DNA of 64,000 nt, taken from NCBI RefSeq assembly GCF_900269665.1, contig NZ_LT985361.1, forward strand, positions 6,057,832 through 6,121,831, given 5' to 3'. The stretch is from Nocardia suismassiliense. GTDB taxonomy: Bacteria > Actinomycetota > Actinomycetes > Mycobacteriales > Mycobacteriaceae. Made by a program: the position numbers and the translations under genes. Shown here one piece after another: positions 52,133-61,084 of this stretch (the first letter of the stretch is position 1; the number at the start of each line of letters is the position of its first letter). Under the pieces are notes generated by a model. It saw nothing but the letters and a program-made list of their open reading frames with translations. It was not told where the DNA came from and made no database searches.

Positions 52133-52864
52133 GTGAACAGACACATCGACTTCGAACGGCTACACAACTTCCGCGATCTGGGCGGCTACCCGACCGCGGA
52201 CGGAAACCTGGTGCGCTGGGGGCGGCTGTTTCGCGCCGACTCGCTGAGCAAGCTGCGCGACCAGGACTGGGAGCGCTTTCTCGAGCTGGGCATCACGACC
52301 GTCATCGACCTGCGCTACCCCTGGGAGATCGAGGCGAAAGGTCGAGTCCCGCAGCACGAGTCGCTCGTCTACCACAATCTCAGCATCGAACATCGCCCGT
52401 ACGATCAGGCCGCGCTCGGACCGGACATCGAGGCGGGACCGTACCTCGCCGAGCGATTCCTGGAGGTCGCCGCGGACGGTGTCGAGGAACTGCGCCAGGC
52501 CCTCGAGGTGCTCGCCGCCGCGGACGGCCCGGCGGTCTTCCACTGCGCGTCCGGCAAGGACCGGACCGGGCTGCTCGCGGCCGTAGTCCTGAATCTGCTC
52601 GGCGTGTCCGATGAGCAGGTCATCGAGGACTTCGCCCTGACCGAACTGGCTACCGACCGTCTCATCGCGGACTGGCGGGCGGCGTATCCCGACAAGCAGC
52701 TGACCTGGCCCGGATACGGGCGAGCGCCCGCCGAGGTGATGCGGTTGTTCCTGGCCGCGCTGGCCGCCGAACACGGTTCGGTGCGCGGATATACGACAGA
52801 GCGGCTCGGCGTCGATGACGACGTGATCGCGGCACTGCGACAGAGCCTGCTCGAAACGGCGTAA
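52133..52864 (+). CDS. Tyrosine-protein phosphatase (PtpB-like)
   Basis: 243 residues from GTG 52133. NFRDLGGYPTADGNLVRWGRLFRADSLSKL is the PtpB-family opening, and the P-loop HCASGKDRTGLLA carries the nucleophilic Cys and catalytic Arg. No signal peptide. The family dephosphorylates tyrosine and some phosphoinositides; in mycobacteria the homologue is secreted into host cells, but secretion is not evident here. The start could be 27 bp earlier. Confidence 0.92.
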   Translation: MNRHIDFERLHNFRDLGGYPTADGNLVRWGRLFRADSLSKLRDQDWERFLELGITTVIDLRYPWEIEAKGRVPQHESLVYHNLSIEHRPYDQAALGPDIEAGPYLAERFLEVAADGVEELRQALEVLAAADGPAVFHCASGKDRTGLLAAVVLNLLGVSDEQVIEDFALTELATDRLIADWRAAYPDKQLTWPGYGRAPAEVMRLFLAALAAEHGSVRGYTTERLGVDDDVIAALRQSLLETA

Positions 52865-52919
52865 CCCGCGGGCGAAAAACTGGTCGCGGGCCGGCACGGG
52901 GGTGCGATACCTTGCGCCC

Positions 52920-53036
52920 ATGAACGGTTCGGCGATGAACGGCGGGTACGCGATCAGCGCGTACTACATCCGGCTGCGCACGGAGGCCTGGGCTCTGCCA
53001 GTGCACCGTTGCGCTCCGTTGTCCCGACTGGTCTGA
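52920..53036 (+). CDS. Leader peptide of the erm gene
   Basis: A 38-codon frame starting at an ATG 6 bp after TACCTT, a -10-type box, so the transcript is probably leaderless. It is rich in Tyr, Ile and Arg in the middle (AISAYYIRLRTEAW) and ends 105 bp before the rRNA methyltransferase. Its last third encodes the RNA segment that can pair with the downstream terminator. Such leaders sense ribosome stalling by antibiotics. An A-run (gaaaaac, about 52873-52879) lies in the position where WhiB7-dependent promoters have an AT-rich element; this is suggestive only. Confidence 0.65.
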   Translation: MNGSAMNGGYAISAYYIRLRTEAWALPVHRCAPLSRLV

Positions 53037-53045
53037 TCGGGATGT

Positions 53046-53075
53046 GCGCCGACGGTCGATGACCGTCGGATTTTC
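53046..53075 (+). terminator. Attenuator terminator with alternative antiterminator pairing
   Basis: CCGACGGTC (53049-53057) pairs perfectly with GACCGTCGG (53061-53069) over a 3-nt loop and is followed by ATTTTCT, one of the few U-tailed hairpins in the window. The 5' arm with flanking bases (53046-53056) can instead pair with ACCGTTGCGC (53005-53014) inside the leader frame, 10 pairs with one bulge. Only one of the two can form at a time. Confidence 0.75.
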
Positions 53076-53141
53076 TGTGCTCTGGCATGGGTCCGGGCGA
53101 ATCACTATTTCTGATTCGACCACTCCGTTCGGAGGATACCC

Positions 53142-53945
53142 ATGTCCCGCCATCGTTCGCTGCCGCGCGCCCGCGATACCCGGACCGGCACCCGTAAACG
53201 TTTGTCCCAGAACTTCCTCGTCGATGCCGGCGCCGCCCGGTTGATCGTGCGCTCGTCCGGCGTCACCGATACCGACCTCGTGCTGGAGATCGGTCCCGGC
53301 GACGGCATGCTGACCAGACAGCTACTCAGCACGGCAGGCCGGATCCGCGCCTACGAGAAGGACGCCTACTACGCCGATCGGCTGCGCAGGCGCTACGCCG
53401 ACGACGATCGAATAAAGCTGTTCCACAGCGACTTCCGCGCGGTGCACGCGCCGGGCGAGCCGTTCGCGGTGGTCGCCAATGTGCCCTTCGCGGTCACCAC
53501 CGACGTGGTGCGCTGGTGCCTGGCCGCCCGGCGGCTCACCTCGGCCACCCTGCTCACCCAATGCGAGTTCGCCCGTAAGCATTCCGGCGACTACGGCCGG
53601 TGGACCAAACTCACCGTCACCCATTGGCCCACTGTCGCAATGGAATTGGGTGCACGCATCGGCCGCCACAGCTTCCACCCGGTACCGAGCGTCGACACCG
53701 CGGTCCTGCACTTGCGACGCAGGCCGCGCCCGCTGCTGCCGAGCTCGGCGCGCGCCGAGTACCGGCGGATGGTCGAACTCGGTTTCTCGGGGGTGGGCGG
53801 CTCGCTGGCGACCTCGTTGCGCAGGCAGTTCCCGGCGCGGGCGGTCCGGGCCGCCTGCGCCGCGGCGGATCTGCCGGAGAACGCACCCGTCGGGCTGGTC
53901 GATCCCGACCGCTGGCTGATTCTCTTCCGGACATTGACCGGGTAA
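53142..53945 (+). CDS. erm: 23S rRNA (adenine-N6)-dimethyltransferase, Erm family
   Basis: 267 residues after a GGAGG site. Rossmann methyltransferase of the KsgA/Erm type: LSQNFLVD (21-28), SAM motif EIGPGDGML (49-57), acidic YEKD, HSDF and the catalytic loop NVPF (113-116), where KsgA would show NLPY and Erm proteins show N(I/V)P(F/Y). The short C-terminal domain fits Erm. It methylates A2058 of 23S rRNA and gives macrolide-lincosamide-streptogramin B resistance. It is preceded by a leader peptide and attenuator, which fits inducible Erm rather than the housekeeping KsgA. Confidence 0.93.
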   Translation: MSRHRSLPRARDTRTGTRKRLSQNFLVDAGAARLIVRSSGVTDTDLVLEIGPGDGMLTRQLLSTAGRIRAYEKDAYYADRLRRRYADDDRIKLFHSDFRAVHAPGEPFAVVANVPFAVTTDVVRWCLAARRLTSATLLTQCEFARKHSGDYGRWTKLTVTHWPTVAMELGARIGRHSFHPVPSVDTAVLHLRRRPRPLLPSSARAEYRRMVELGFSGVGGSLATSLRRQFPARAVRAACAAADLPENAPVGLVDPDRWLILFRTLTG

Positions 53946-53959
53946 GCATTCCGCTACAC

Positions 53960-53978
53960 AAATGTATCGGATACATTT
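53960..53978. promoter_or_regulatory. Operator-like palindrome upstream of lactate monooxygenase
   Basis: A perfect 19-bp palindrome, AAATGTATCGGATACATTT (9-bp arms around G), sits 26 bp before the start codon. A further TATGTATCA follows directly. It lies 14 bp past the erm stop and suits a GntR- or TetR-type repressor. Confidence 0.65.
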
Positions 53979-54004
53979 ATGTATCAAACGAGGAAGGGAG
54001 TGCC

Positions 54005-55171
54005 GTGACCGGCAACTTCGGTGACTACCAGTACGAGATCTACTTCCAGGGCCTCGGCGGTGTCCTGCCCGACCTGCCGATGACCTACGCGGAGCTGGAA
54101 GCGCGGGCACAGGCCGCGCTGCCCCCGGGAATCTGGTCCTACGTGGCCGGTGGTGCGGGCGACGAGCTCACCCAGCGCACCAACGCGACAGCCTTCGAGA
54201 AGCTCGGCCTGATGCCCCGCATGCTGCGCGCGACCAGGGACCGCGACCTCTCGGTCGACCTGTTCGGGATGAAGCTGCCGTCCCCGATCTTCATGGCCCC
54301 GGTCGGCGTGATCGGCCTCTGCGCCCAGGACGGCCACGGCGACCTGGCGACCGCCAAGGCCGCGGCGCACACCGGCGTCCCGATGGTGGCCTCCACCCTG
54401 ACGGTCGATCCGCTCGAAGACGTGGCCGCCGAATTCGGCGACACCCCCGGCATGTTCCAGCTCTACACCCCGAACGACCGCGACCTGGCGCAGAGCCTGG
54501 TGAGTCGCGCGGAAGCCGCGGGCTTCAAAGCCATTGTGGTGACTCTGGATACGTGGGTGCCGGGCTGGCGGCCCCGCGACCTGAGCACCTCGAACTTCCC
54601 GCAGCTGCGCAGCCACTGCCTGGCGAACTACTTCAGCGATCCGGTGTTTCGCGGCATGCTCGCGAAAACTCCCGAGGAAGACCCGAAAACCGCGACGCTG
54701 ACCTGGGTTTCGCAGTTCGGCAACCCGATCACCTGGGACGACCTGGCCTGGCTGCGTTCGCTGACCGATCTTCCATTGGTGCTCAAGGGAATCTGCCACC
54801 CCGACGACGCCCGCCGTGCCAAAGACGCGGGCGTGGACGGCCTCTACTGTTCCAACCACGGTGGCAGGCAGGCGAACGGCGGCATTCCGGCGATCGAGCA
54901 CCTGCCCGAGGTGGTGGCCGCCGCCGACGGCCTGCCCGTGCTGTTCGACTCCGGAATCCGTTCCGGCAGCGACATTGTCAAGGCGCTGGCGCTCGGTGCG
55001 ACGGCGGTCGGCATCGGCCGCCCGTACTGCTACGGGCTGGCGCTGGGTGGCGTCGAGGGCATCGTGCACGTGCTGCGCGCCCTGCTCGCCGAGGCGGATC
55101 TGCTGATGGCGGTCGACGGGTATCCGGCGATCGCCGAACTCACCCCCGACGTGATTCGCCGGTTGAGCTGA
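54005..55171 (+). CDS. FMN-dependent lactate 2-monooxygenase
   Basis: 388 residues from GTG 54005 after GGAAGGGAG. It belongs to the FMN-dependent alpha-hydroxyacid family: VAGGAGDELTQRTNATAF, MAPVGVIGL, FQLYTPNDRDLAQSL, VLKGICHPDDA and the active-site block CSNHGGRQANGG. The long insert TWVPGWRPRDLSTSNFPQLRS after VVTLD is that of mycobacterial lactate 2-monooxygenase, which converts L-lactate and oxygen to acetate, carbon dioxide and water. Lactate oxidase is the alternative. A perfect palindrome is upstream. Confidence 0.9.
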   Translation: MTGNFGDYQYEIYFQGLGGVLPDLPMTYAELEARAQAALPPGIWSYVAGGAGDELTQRTNATAFEKLGLMPRMLRATRDRDLSVDLFGMKLPSPIFMAPVGVIGLCAQDGHGDLATAKAAAHTGVPMVASTLTVDPLEDVAAEFGDTPGMFQLYTPNDRDLAQSLVSRAEAAGFKAIVVTLDTWVPGWRPRDLSTSNFPQLRSHCLANYFSDPVFRGMLAKTPEEDPKTATLTWVSQFGNPITWDDLAWLRSLTDLPLVLKGICHPDDARRAKDAGVDGLYCSNHGGRQANGGIPAIEHLPEVVAAADGLPVLFDSGIRSGSDIVKALALGATAVGIGRPYCYGLALGGVEGIVHVLRALLAEADLLMAVDGYPAIAELTPDVIRRLS

Positions 55172-55197
55172 CGACCTCAGCCGAGCTGGGCGCACGC

Positions 55198-57249
55198 TCA
55201 GCTCGGCTGAATCAGCGTGCGCTTCAAAATCTTTCCGGTCGCGTTGCGTGGCAGCGCCTCCAGGAAGGTCACGTCGCGCGGCACGGAAAATCGGCTGAGC
55301 CGATGACGGATGTAGTTGCGGACCATGTCGCGGTCCAGCCCGAAGCCCTCCCGCGTCACCACGAACGCGGCGAGCCGCTGGCCGTACTCCTTGTCCGGCA
55401 CGCCGACCACCGCCACCTCACTCACCTGCGGCAGGTGCGACAGCGCCTCCTCGACCGGCCGCGGGAAGACGTTCTCGCCACCGGAGATGATCATCTCGTC
55501 GTCCCGGCCCGCGACGAACAACAACCCGTCGGCGTCGAGGTAACCGAGGTCGCCGGTGTCGAGCAGGCCACCCCACTCGGTAGGTGGTGTGGCATCGGTG
55601 TAGCCGTCGAACAACATGTGGTTGAGCACGAAGATGCGACCGGTCACGCCGCGCGGCACCGGCCGCAGATCCTTGTCCAGCACAGCGAGTTTCGTGCCGA
55701 GCGGCGGACGGCCCGCGGTGGTCGGCGCCGCGCGCAGATCCGCCGGATCGGCGATGGTCGCCCAGGACACCTCGGTCGAGCCGTAGACGTTGTAGAGCAC
55801 GTCGCCGAAGGTGTCCATGAACTTCAGCACCGTCGGACCCGCAAGGGGCGCACCACAACTCGCGACGACCCGCAGGCTCGACGTGTCGTAGCGATCCCGA
55901 ATGTGCGCGGGCAGATCCAGGATTCGGTTCACCATCACCGGCACCACGATCAGCGCGGTGACCCGGTGCTCCTGGATCAGCCGCAGGCAGTCCTCGGCGT
56001 CGAACCGCTCCGGTAGCACCACGGTCGCGCGGATCGGGGTGCTGATCTGCAAGGCCGCCAACCCCCACGTGTGGAACAGCGGCGCGGGGATGAGCATGGT
56101 CTCGTCCATCCGCATCGGAATCCGCGACAGCAGCGCCGCGACGGTGCCGAAACCCTTGGGCTGCGGGCGTTGTGCGCTCTTGGGTGTGCCGCTGGTGCCG
56201 GAGGTGAGCACGATCAGCCGGCCGGGATGCTGCGGTCGCGCGAAGGCCGGTGCGTCGAGGTCGATCAGATCGTCGACCGTGTAGCGCTCGAACGCGCTGC
56301 GCCGGCCGGTGGCGAACCGCGGCACGCCGCCCGCCACGTACTTGGTCAGCGCGTCGTACTCGTCGTCCAGGAAGATCGCGGACAGCCCGTGCCGGTCGGC
56401 GACATCCTCGATCTGCCGGGCCGACAGTCCGGTGTTCAGCAGCACCGTGTCCACGCCGAGTTTGCCGGTGGCGACCATACATTCGACCATTGCCACGCGA
56501 TTGCGGGACAGTAGCCCCACTTTGTCGCGCGCGCCGATGCCGAGCATGGTCAGCGCGGAGGCGAGTTTGTGCGTGCGCGCGTGCATTTGACCGAACGTGT
56601 AAGCGGACACATCATCCACGACAGCGAGGCGATGCGGCGAGTGCCCGGCGGCGGCCGCGTAACCGCCCGCCAGGGTGAAGCCCCATTTGGCCAGCCCGCC
56701 CACCTGCTTGAGCGCGCGGTCGGGCCGATAGGTGCGCACGACACCGGTCGACACCATCTGTTTCAACGTGCCGACCTGCTGTTTCGCCGCCGACTCCTCA
56801 CCGTTGACCAGCACCGAGGATGGCGTGCCGAGGATGGCGTCGGTGATCCGGTCGAGTCCGGCCATGGTCCAGGCGATCACGTCGGCGTTGTCCTGCGCGG
56901 CGATCCACGGATGGATCCGGCCCGCGCCGAAGTAGGTGATGGTGACCCTGGTCTGCTCCTGCTCGCCGCGGAGTCGGATCGCGGCGAAACTGCCCAGGCC
57001 GGGGCACTGTAGCTCGAAGGTTTCCAGCTCTTTGCCGATCACCAGCCGGAGAGCGGGCACGCTGAGTTCGGTGCCGTCGTGCCAGGCCCGGATCAGCAGA
57101 ACGGGATGCGAGTCCGAGGTTTCCGCGCGATCACAATCTCCGATTCCTAGGAACATCCGGGTGTAGGTCTGCGGGTCCATGAAAGAGTCCCACATGGCTT
57201 TGCGTGCGGCCGAGAACTCCGCATCGATAGTGATGACGTCCGTTACCAA
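55198..57249 (-). CDS. SRPBCC domain fused to acyl-CoA synthetase (AMP-binding)
   Basis: 683 residues. Residues 1-145 (TIDAEFSAARKAMWDSFMDPQTYTRMFLGIGDCDRAE ... RVTITYFGAG) look like a SRPBCC/START-type lipid-binding domain. From about 165 on it is an ANL-superfamily ligase with P-loop LTSGTSGTPKS (348-358), YGSTEVSWATI, LDTGDLGYLDADGLLFVAGRDDEMIISGGENVFP and the C-terminal catalytic Lys in TGKILKR. It probably activates a fatty or aromatic acid; the N-terminal domain may bind the lipid. Fusion of these two is uncommon in my experience of the family. Confidence 0.9.
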   Translation of the reverse strand: MVTDVITIDAEFSAARKAMWDSFMDPQTYTRMFLGIGDCDRAETSDSHPVLLIRAWHDGTELSVPALRLVIGKELETFELQCPGLGSFAAIRLRGEQEQTRVTITYFGAGRIHPWIAAQDNADVIAWTMAGLDRITDAILGTPSSVLVNGEESAAKQQVGTLKQMVSTGVVRTYRPDRALKQVGGLAKWGFTLAGGYAAAAGHSPHRLAVVDDVSAYTFGQMHARTHKLASALTMLGIGARDKVGLLSRNRVAMVECMVATGKLGVDTVLLNTGLSARQIEDVADRHGLSAIFLDDEYDALTKYVAGGVPRFATGRRSAFERYTVDDLIDLDAPAFARPQHPGRLIVLTSGTSGTPKSAQRPQPKGFGTVAALLSRIPMRMDETMLIPAPLFHTWGLAALQISTPIRATVVLPERFDAEDCLRLIQEHRVTALIVVPVMVNRILDLPAHIRDRYDTSSLRVVASCGAPLAGPTVLKFMDTFGDVLYNVYGSTEVSWATIADPADLRAAPTTAGRPPLGTKLAVLDKDLRPVPRGVTGRIFVLNHMLFDGYTDATPPTEWGGLLDTGDLGYLDADGLLFVAGRDDEMIISGGENVFPRPVEEALSHLPQVSEVAVVGVPDKEYGQRLAAFVVTREGFGLDRDMVRNYIRHRLSRFSVPRDVTFLEALPRNATGKILKRTLIQPS

Positions 57250-57761
57250 CTGCGTTGCATTTCTTCATGTGCCGACCGAGCGGTATGCGTCGGCATGGTC
57301 ACGTAGTTGTACCCAGCGGTAACAATTAGGTCAAGTGCTTCGCCAGTTGCCCCCGATTTGCCACGAACCTGGTCGAGTGCCCATATTTGTGCGAGATACC
57401 AACCGGTGACCGCACTCTGCACAAAGAGCGCGAAAATGCTTCCGGACCAGCCACGATCGCGCACCGAACCGAGAAGGCCACGCGCGCAAAGGCGAACGGC
57501 GATGTGCGCGGACCGCTGCCCCGTGCACGCGACTTCTGGTCGCTGAGTGATCTTGTGGCGAACCCCAACGTGGTCAGGTTGTCCAGGACATTGCGCACGC
57601 CGGAAGAACAGTTGGCGGGGCTCGCCGGGGATAGGGTCCGAATCCGGCTGCGTAGACGGCAACAGCGGAGGGCCGACAGGATCGTACCGCCGATGCGCGT
57701 GGGGCGCGCGGCGAGCGCTGAGCCCTGCCGAAGGCGCATTTCGGCGAAGCCACCACTAACG
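57250..57761. other. Intergenic region, no supported gene
   Basis: About 510 bp between the synthetase start and the end of the ectoine operon. Open frames exist on both strands, but none has a ribosome site, a family motif or consistent codon use. It should hold the promoter for the synthetase gene. Confidence 0.5.
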
Positions 57762-57807
57762 CGAAAGCGCCCTTCGGTCCGGCAAGGAGGACCGAAGGGC
57801 GCTTTCG
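57762..57807 (-). terminator. Ectoine operon terminator
   Basis: Perfect 19-bp stem (57762-57780 with 57789-57807) and an 8-nt loop, 10 bp beyond the ectD stop; the strongest hairpin in the window. Confidence 0.9.
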
Positions 57808-57816
57808 AGTGGCGAA

Positions 57817-58722
57817 TCAGGCAGGCAGCGGCGTGAAGTCGCGACTGCCGATGTAGCCCGGCCGGGGCGCCGGCGCCGCGAACGGTTCTACCAGCGTGTT
57901 CTCCACGCTGTTGAACACCAGGAAGATGTTCGACCGCGGGAACGGCGTGATGTTGTTCGACGAGCCGTGCATCAGGTTCGAGTCGAACAGCAGCGCGGAC
58001 CCGGCCCGGCCGGTGAACTGGCTGATGCCGTAGGTGTTCGCCAGCGTGGTGATGTCGGACTGCGCGGGCACCCCGATCTCCTGCTCCTGCAACGACTCCC
58101 GATAGTGCTCGGCGGGCGTGCTGCCCAGACAGGGCACGAACGTCCGGTGCGAACCGGGCATCACCATCAGGCTGCCGTTGATCGGATAGTTGTCGGTCAG
58201 CGCGATGGACAGGCTCACCGCCCGCGGCACCGGCATGCCGTCCTCCGCGTGCCAGGTCTCGAAGTCCGAGTGCCAGTAGAACCCCGCACCGCGGAAACCG
58301 GGCATGTAGTTGACCCGGCTCTGATGGATGTAGACCTCGGAACCGAGGATCTGCCTGGCCAACCCGGCCACCCGGGACTCGCGCGCCAGGTCGGCGATCG
58401 CCGCGCTGAGCCGGTGCACCTCGAAGACCGACCGAACCCGGTTCGACGACTTCTCCACGATCACCCGCTCGTCGCCGCGCAGCGCCGGATCGCCTGCGAG
58501 ACGGCCGATCTCGGCGCTGAAGTCGGCCACCTCGGTGGGCGTGAGCAGTTCGTCGATGCTGGCGAAACCGTCGGCGTCGAAGTTCGCCAGCTCCGGGCTC
58601 TCGACCCGGCCCCACACCGTCGGATCCTTACGATCCAGATGCGTGGCGGGCGTGCTCAGCCGAGTCGGGTACCGATCGACTCGGTCGATCACGGGCCGAG
58701 TTTCAGTGTGCTGCAATACCAT
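57817..58722 (-). CDS. ectD: Ectoine hydroxylase
   Basis: 301 residues, an Fe(II)/2-oxoglutarate dioxygenase. The EctD signature runs through IHQSRVNYMPGFRGAGFYWHSDFETWHAEDGMP, where HSD supplies two iron ligands. The third His lies in NLMHGSSNNITPF. It converts ectoine to 5-hydroxyectoine. It is the last gene of ectABCD, 6 bp after ectC, and is followed by a strong terminator. Confidence 0.97.
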   Translation of the reverse strand: MVLQHTETRPVIDRVDRYPTRLSTPATHLDRKDPTVWGRVESPELANFDADGFASIDELLTPTEVADFSAEIGRLAGDPALRGDERVIVEKSSNRVRSVFEVHRLSAAIADLARESRVAGLARQILGSEVYIHQSRVNYMPGFRGAGFYWHSDFETWHAEDGMPVPRAVSLSIALTDNYPINGSLMVMPGSHRTFVPCLGSTPAEHYRESLQEQEIGVPAQSDITTLANTYGISQFTGRAGSALLFDSNLMHGSSNNITPFPRSNIFLVFNSVENTLVEPFAAPAPRPGYIGSRDFTPLPA

Positions 58723-58728
58723 TACTGC

Positions 58729-59127
58729 CTATCCCCCGATCGTCGCGGCCACCAGCGGGTAAGCGCCGGTACTGTCGTGGACCTCCTGCCCGGTGACCGG
58801 AGGATTGAACACGCACATCATGCGCATCTTCGTCGTCGCCTCGAGCCGGTGCCGTTCGTGCTCGTCGAGCAGGTACATCGAGCCGGGCTCGAGCACATAC
58901 GTCACGTTGTTGTCGAGGTCGGTGAGCGTGCCGGTGCCCTCGATCAGCCACACCGCCTCCACGTGGTAGCGGTAGTGGAACTCGTGCGTGGTACCCGCAT
59001 CGATGGTGGTCTCGTGGAAGGAGAACCCGACGCCGTCGCCGCCGAGGATGATGCGCTTGCTGCGCCAGCCCTCCCCCGCCACATCGCGATCGGTGCCGGT
59101 GATCTCCGCGGTGCTGCGCACGATCAT
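58729..59127 (-). CDS. ectC: L-ectoine synthase
   Basis: 132 residues, cupin fold, normal length. Motifs: WRSKRIILGGDGVGFSFHETTIDAGT, HYRYHVEAVWLIEGTGTLTD and PGSMYLLDEHERHRL. It cyclises N-gamma-acetyl-2,4-diaminobutyrate to ectoine. The ATG overlaps the ectB stop (ATGA). Confidence 0.98.
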   Translation of the reverse strand: MIVRSTAEITGTDRDVAGEGWRSKRIILGGDGVGFSFHETTIDAGTTHEFHYRYHVEAVWLIEGTGTLTDLDNNVTYVLEPGSMYLLDEHERHRLEATTKMRMMCVFNPPVTGQEVHDSTGAYPLVAATIGG

Positions 59128-60401
59128 GCGATCGCCCCCACGCCACTGCAGACGGTGTCCACGGCGCCGGTCAGGATGCCGAGGCCGTGGTCGAGCTCCT
59201 GGTCGGTAATCGTCAACGGCGGCAACAACTTCACCACCTCGTCGGTGGAGCCGGAGGTCTCCACCAGCAGGCCGCGCTCGAAGGCGACCTGGCAGACCTT
59301 GCTCGCCTGCGAGGCGTCGTCGAACACCACGCCGTGCACCAGGCCGCGACCGCGCGTCGACAGGCCCGGCACATTGTCGGCCAGCTCGGTCAGCGTCCGG
59401 GCCACCCGCTCGCCCTTGGCCAGCGTCGAGGCCTGCAGCGTGCCGTCGGACCAGTAGTGCCGCAACGCGACTCCGGCGGTGACGAACGCCGGGTTGTTGC
59501 CGCGGAAGGTGCCGTTGTGCTCACCCGGCGACCACTGATCGAGCTCGGACTTGAACAGCACCAGCGCCATCGGCAGGCCGTAGCCGCCGATCGACTTGGA
59601 CAGCGTGACGATGTCCGGGGTGATCCCGGCCAGCTCGAAGGAGAAGAACGGGCCGGTGCGGCCGCAGCCCATCTGCACGTCGTCGACGATCAGCAGGATC
59701 TCGCGGGCCGCGCACAGCCCGGCCAGGTGCCGAAGCCATTCGGCGCGTGCGACATTGACGCCGCCCTCACCCTGCACGGTCTCGACGATCACCGCGGCGG
59801 GACGGTCGAAGCCGGACGAGGTGTCGTCCAAAACCTTTTCCATCCACTGGAAGTCGGCGGTGGTGCCGTCGAAGTAGCCGTCGTAGGGCATGTGCGCCGC
59901 GTGCACCAGCGGCACACCGGCACCCGCGCGCTTGGCCGCGTTGCCGGTGACCGACAGCGCGCCCAAGGTCATGCCGTGGAAGGCGTTGGTGAAGCTGACG
60001 ATCGTCTCGCGACCGGTGATCTTGCGGGCCAGCTTGAGCGCGGCCTCGACGGCGTTGGCGCCCGTGGGTCCGGGGAACTGCACCTTGTAGTCCAGGCCAC
60101 GCGGCGCGAACACGGTGTCACGCAGGGTGACCAGCAGGTCCCGCTTGGCCGAGGTGGACATGTCGAGGCCGTGCGTGATGCCGTCGCCGGCGATGTAGTC
60201 CAGCAGCGGCTGCTTGAGCACGTCGTTGTTGTGGCCGTAGTTCAGCGCACCCGCGCCCGCGAAGAAGTCGAGATAGTCGTTGCCGTCTTCGTCGCGTAAC
60301 CAGCTGCCCTTGGCCTTGGTGAACACGGTCGGCCAATTGCGGCAGTAGCCGCGGACATTGGATTCCAGACTTTCGAAAATGCTCGTGTCAGCGTTGATCA
60401 T
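59124..60401 (-). CDS. ectB: Diaminobutyrate-2-oxoglutarate transaminase
   Basis: 425 residues, class III PLP aminotransferase. MINADTSIFESLESNVRGYCRNWPTVF is a typical EctB N-terminus; the PLP lysine lies in TLSKSIGGYGLPMALV, and the Asp that contacts the cofactor is in IVDDVQMGCGRTG. It makes 2,4-diaminobutyrate from aspartate semialdehyde and glutamate. The start overlaps the ectA stop (ATGA). A longer open frame upstream is the ectA region read out of frame. Confidence 0.98.
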   Translation of the reverse strand: MINADTSIFESLESNVRGYCRNWPTVFTKAKGSWLRDEDGNDYLDFFAGAGALNYGHNNDVLKQPLLDYIAGDGITHGLDMSTSAKRDLLVTLRDTVFAPRGLDYKVQFPGPTGANAVEAALKLARKITGRETIVSFTNAFHGMTLGALSVTGNAAKRAGAGVPLVHAAHMPYDGYFDGTTADFQWMEKVLDDTSSGFDRPAAVIVETVQGEGGVNVARAEWLRHLAGLCAAREILLIVDDVQMGCGRTGPFFSFELAGITPDIVTLSKSIGGYGLPMALVLFKSELDQWSPGEHNGTFRGNNPAFVTAGVALRHYWSDGTLQASTLAKGERVARTLTELADNVPGLSTRGRGLVHGVVFDDASQASKVCQVAFERGLLVETSGSTDEVVKLLPPLTITDQELDHGLGILTGAVDTVCSGVGAIA

Positions 60402-61000
60402 CGGTGGTCCTCCTGCGTTGTGCGAGCGGTCGGTGCGATGAGATAGAGATCCTCGGGCGCGTGGCTGTCCGGGAAGACACCCGCGTCGAACAAGGGGCGC
60501 TTGGTGATTCGGGCGTCGCGGCGCCGTGCCACCGAGGTGAACAGGGCGATCGATGCGGCGTTGTCCGGCGAGATGGTGGTTTCCAGCTTCGAAACTCCCT
60601 GGGCGGCAACATTGTCGAGCAAGGCGTGCAGGAGTTGCGCGCCGGTTCCCTTGCCCTGCTGGGCGCGGTCGACGGCCACCTGCCAGACGAACACCGTGTC
60701 CGGCGCCTGCGGCCGCAGGTAGCCGATCACGAAACCGGCGACGCGGCCGTTCACCTCGGCGACGACCGAGGTGGTCGCGAAGTCGCGACACCACAGCACG
60801 TAGGCGTAGCTCGAATTGGTGTCGAGCACTTGCGAATCCTTCGCGATCCGCCACAGCTGGGCGCCGTCGGCGACGCGCGGCGCGCGCAGCACCACGGCGG
60901 GCCCGGTCTGCTTGCGCGCCGGTGCGGAGCCGAGCGCGGCCGCGGCCTGTTCGACACGGATGCGTTCGAGCTCCGCGGTGTTCAACGTTGGCAGTGTCAT
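60398..61000 (-). CDS. ectA: L-2,4-diaminobutyric acid acetyltransferase
   Basis: 200 residues, GNAT fold. Motif A is VFVWQVAVDRAQQGKGTGAQLL; LDTNSSYAYVLWCRDF is typical of EctA. It acetylates diaminobutyrate at the gamma-amino group. First gene of ectABCD, with AGGGAG before the ATG; the promoter must lie in the 84 bp before the sensor-kinase stop or further up. Confidence 0.96.
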   Translation of the reverse strand: MTLPTLNTAELERIRVEQAAAALGSAPARKQTGPAVVLRAPRVADGAQLWRIAKDSQVLDTNSSYAYVLWCRDFATTSVVAEVNGRVAGFVIGYLRPQAPDTVFVWQVAVDRAQQGKGTGAQLLHALLDNVAAQGVSKLETTISPDNAASIALFTSVARRRDARITKRPLFDAGVFPDSHAPEDLYLIAPTARTTQEDHR

Positions 61001-61084
61001 ACAACTCCCTGGTCGGGTCCGCAGTACTTATCCAGGCTTACGAACCAACTTTGAGGTGGCCTGGTCGACTTCATTACGGTTGTG

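Noticed and set aside
57387..57836. Possible small gene between the acyl-CoA synthetase and ectD
   Set aside because: Arg-rich frame with no ribosome site, reading through the ectoine terminator hairpin.
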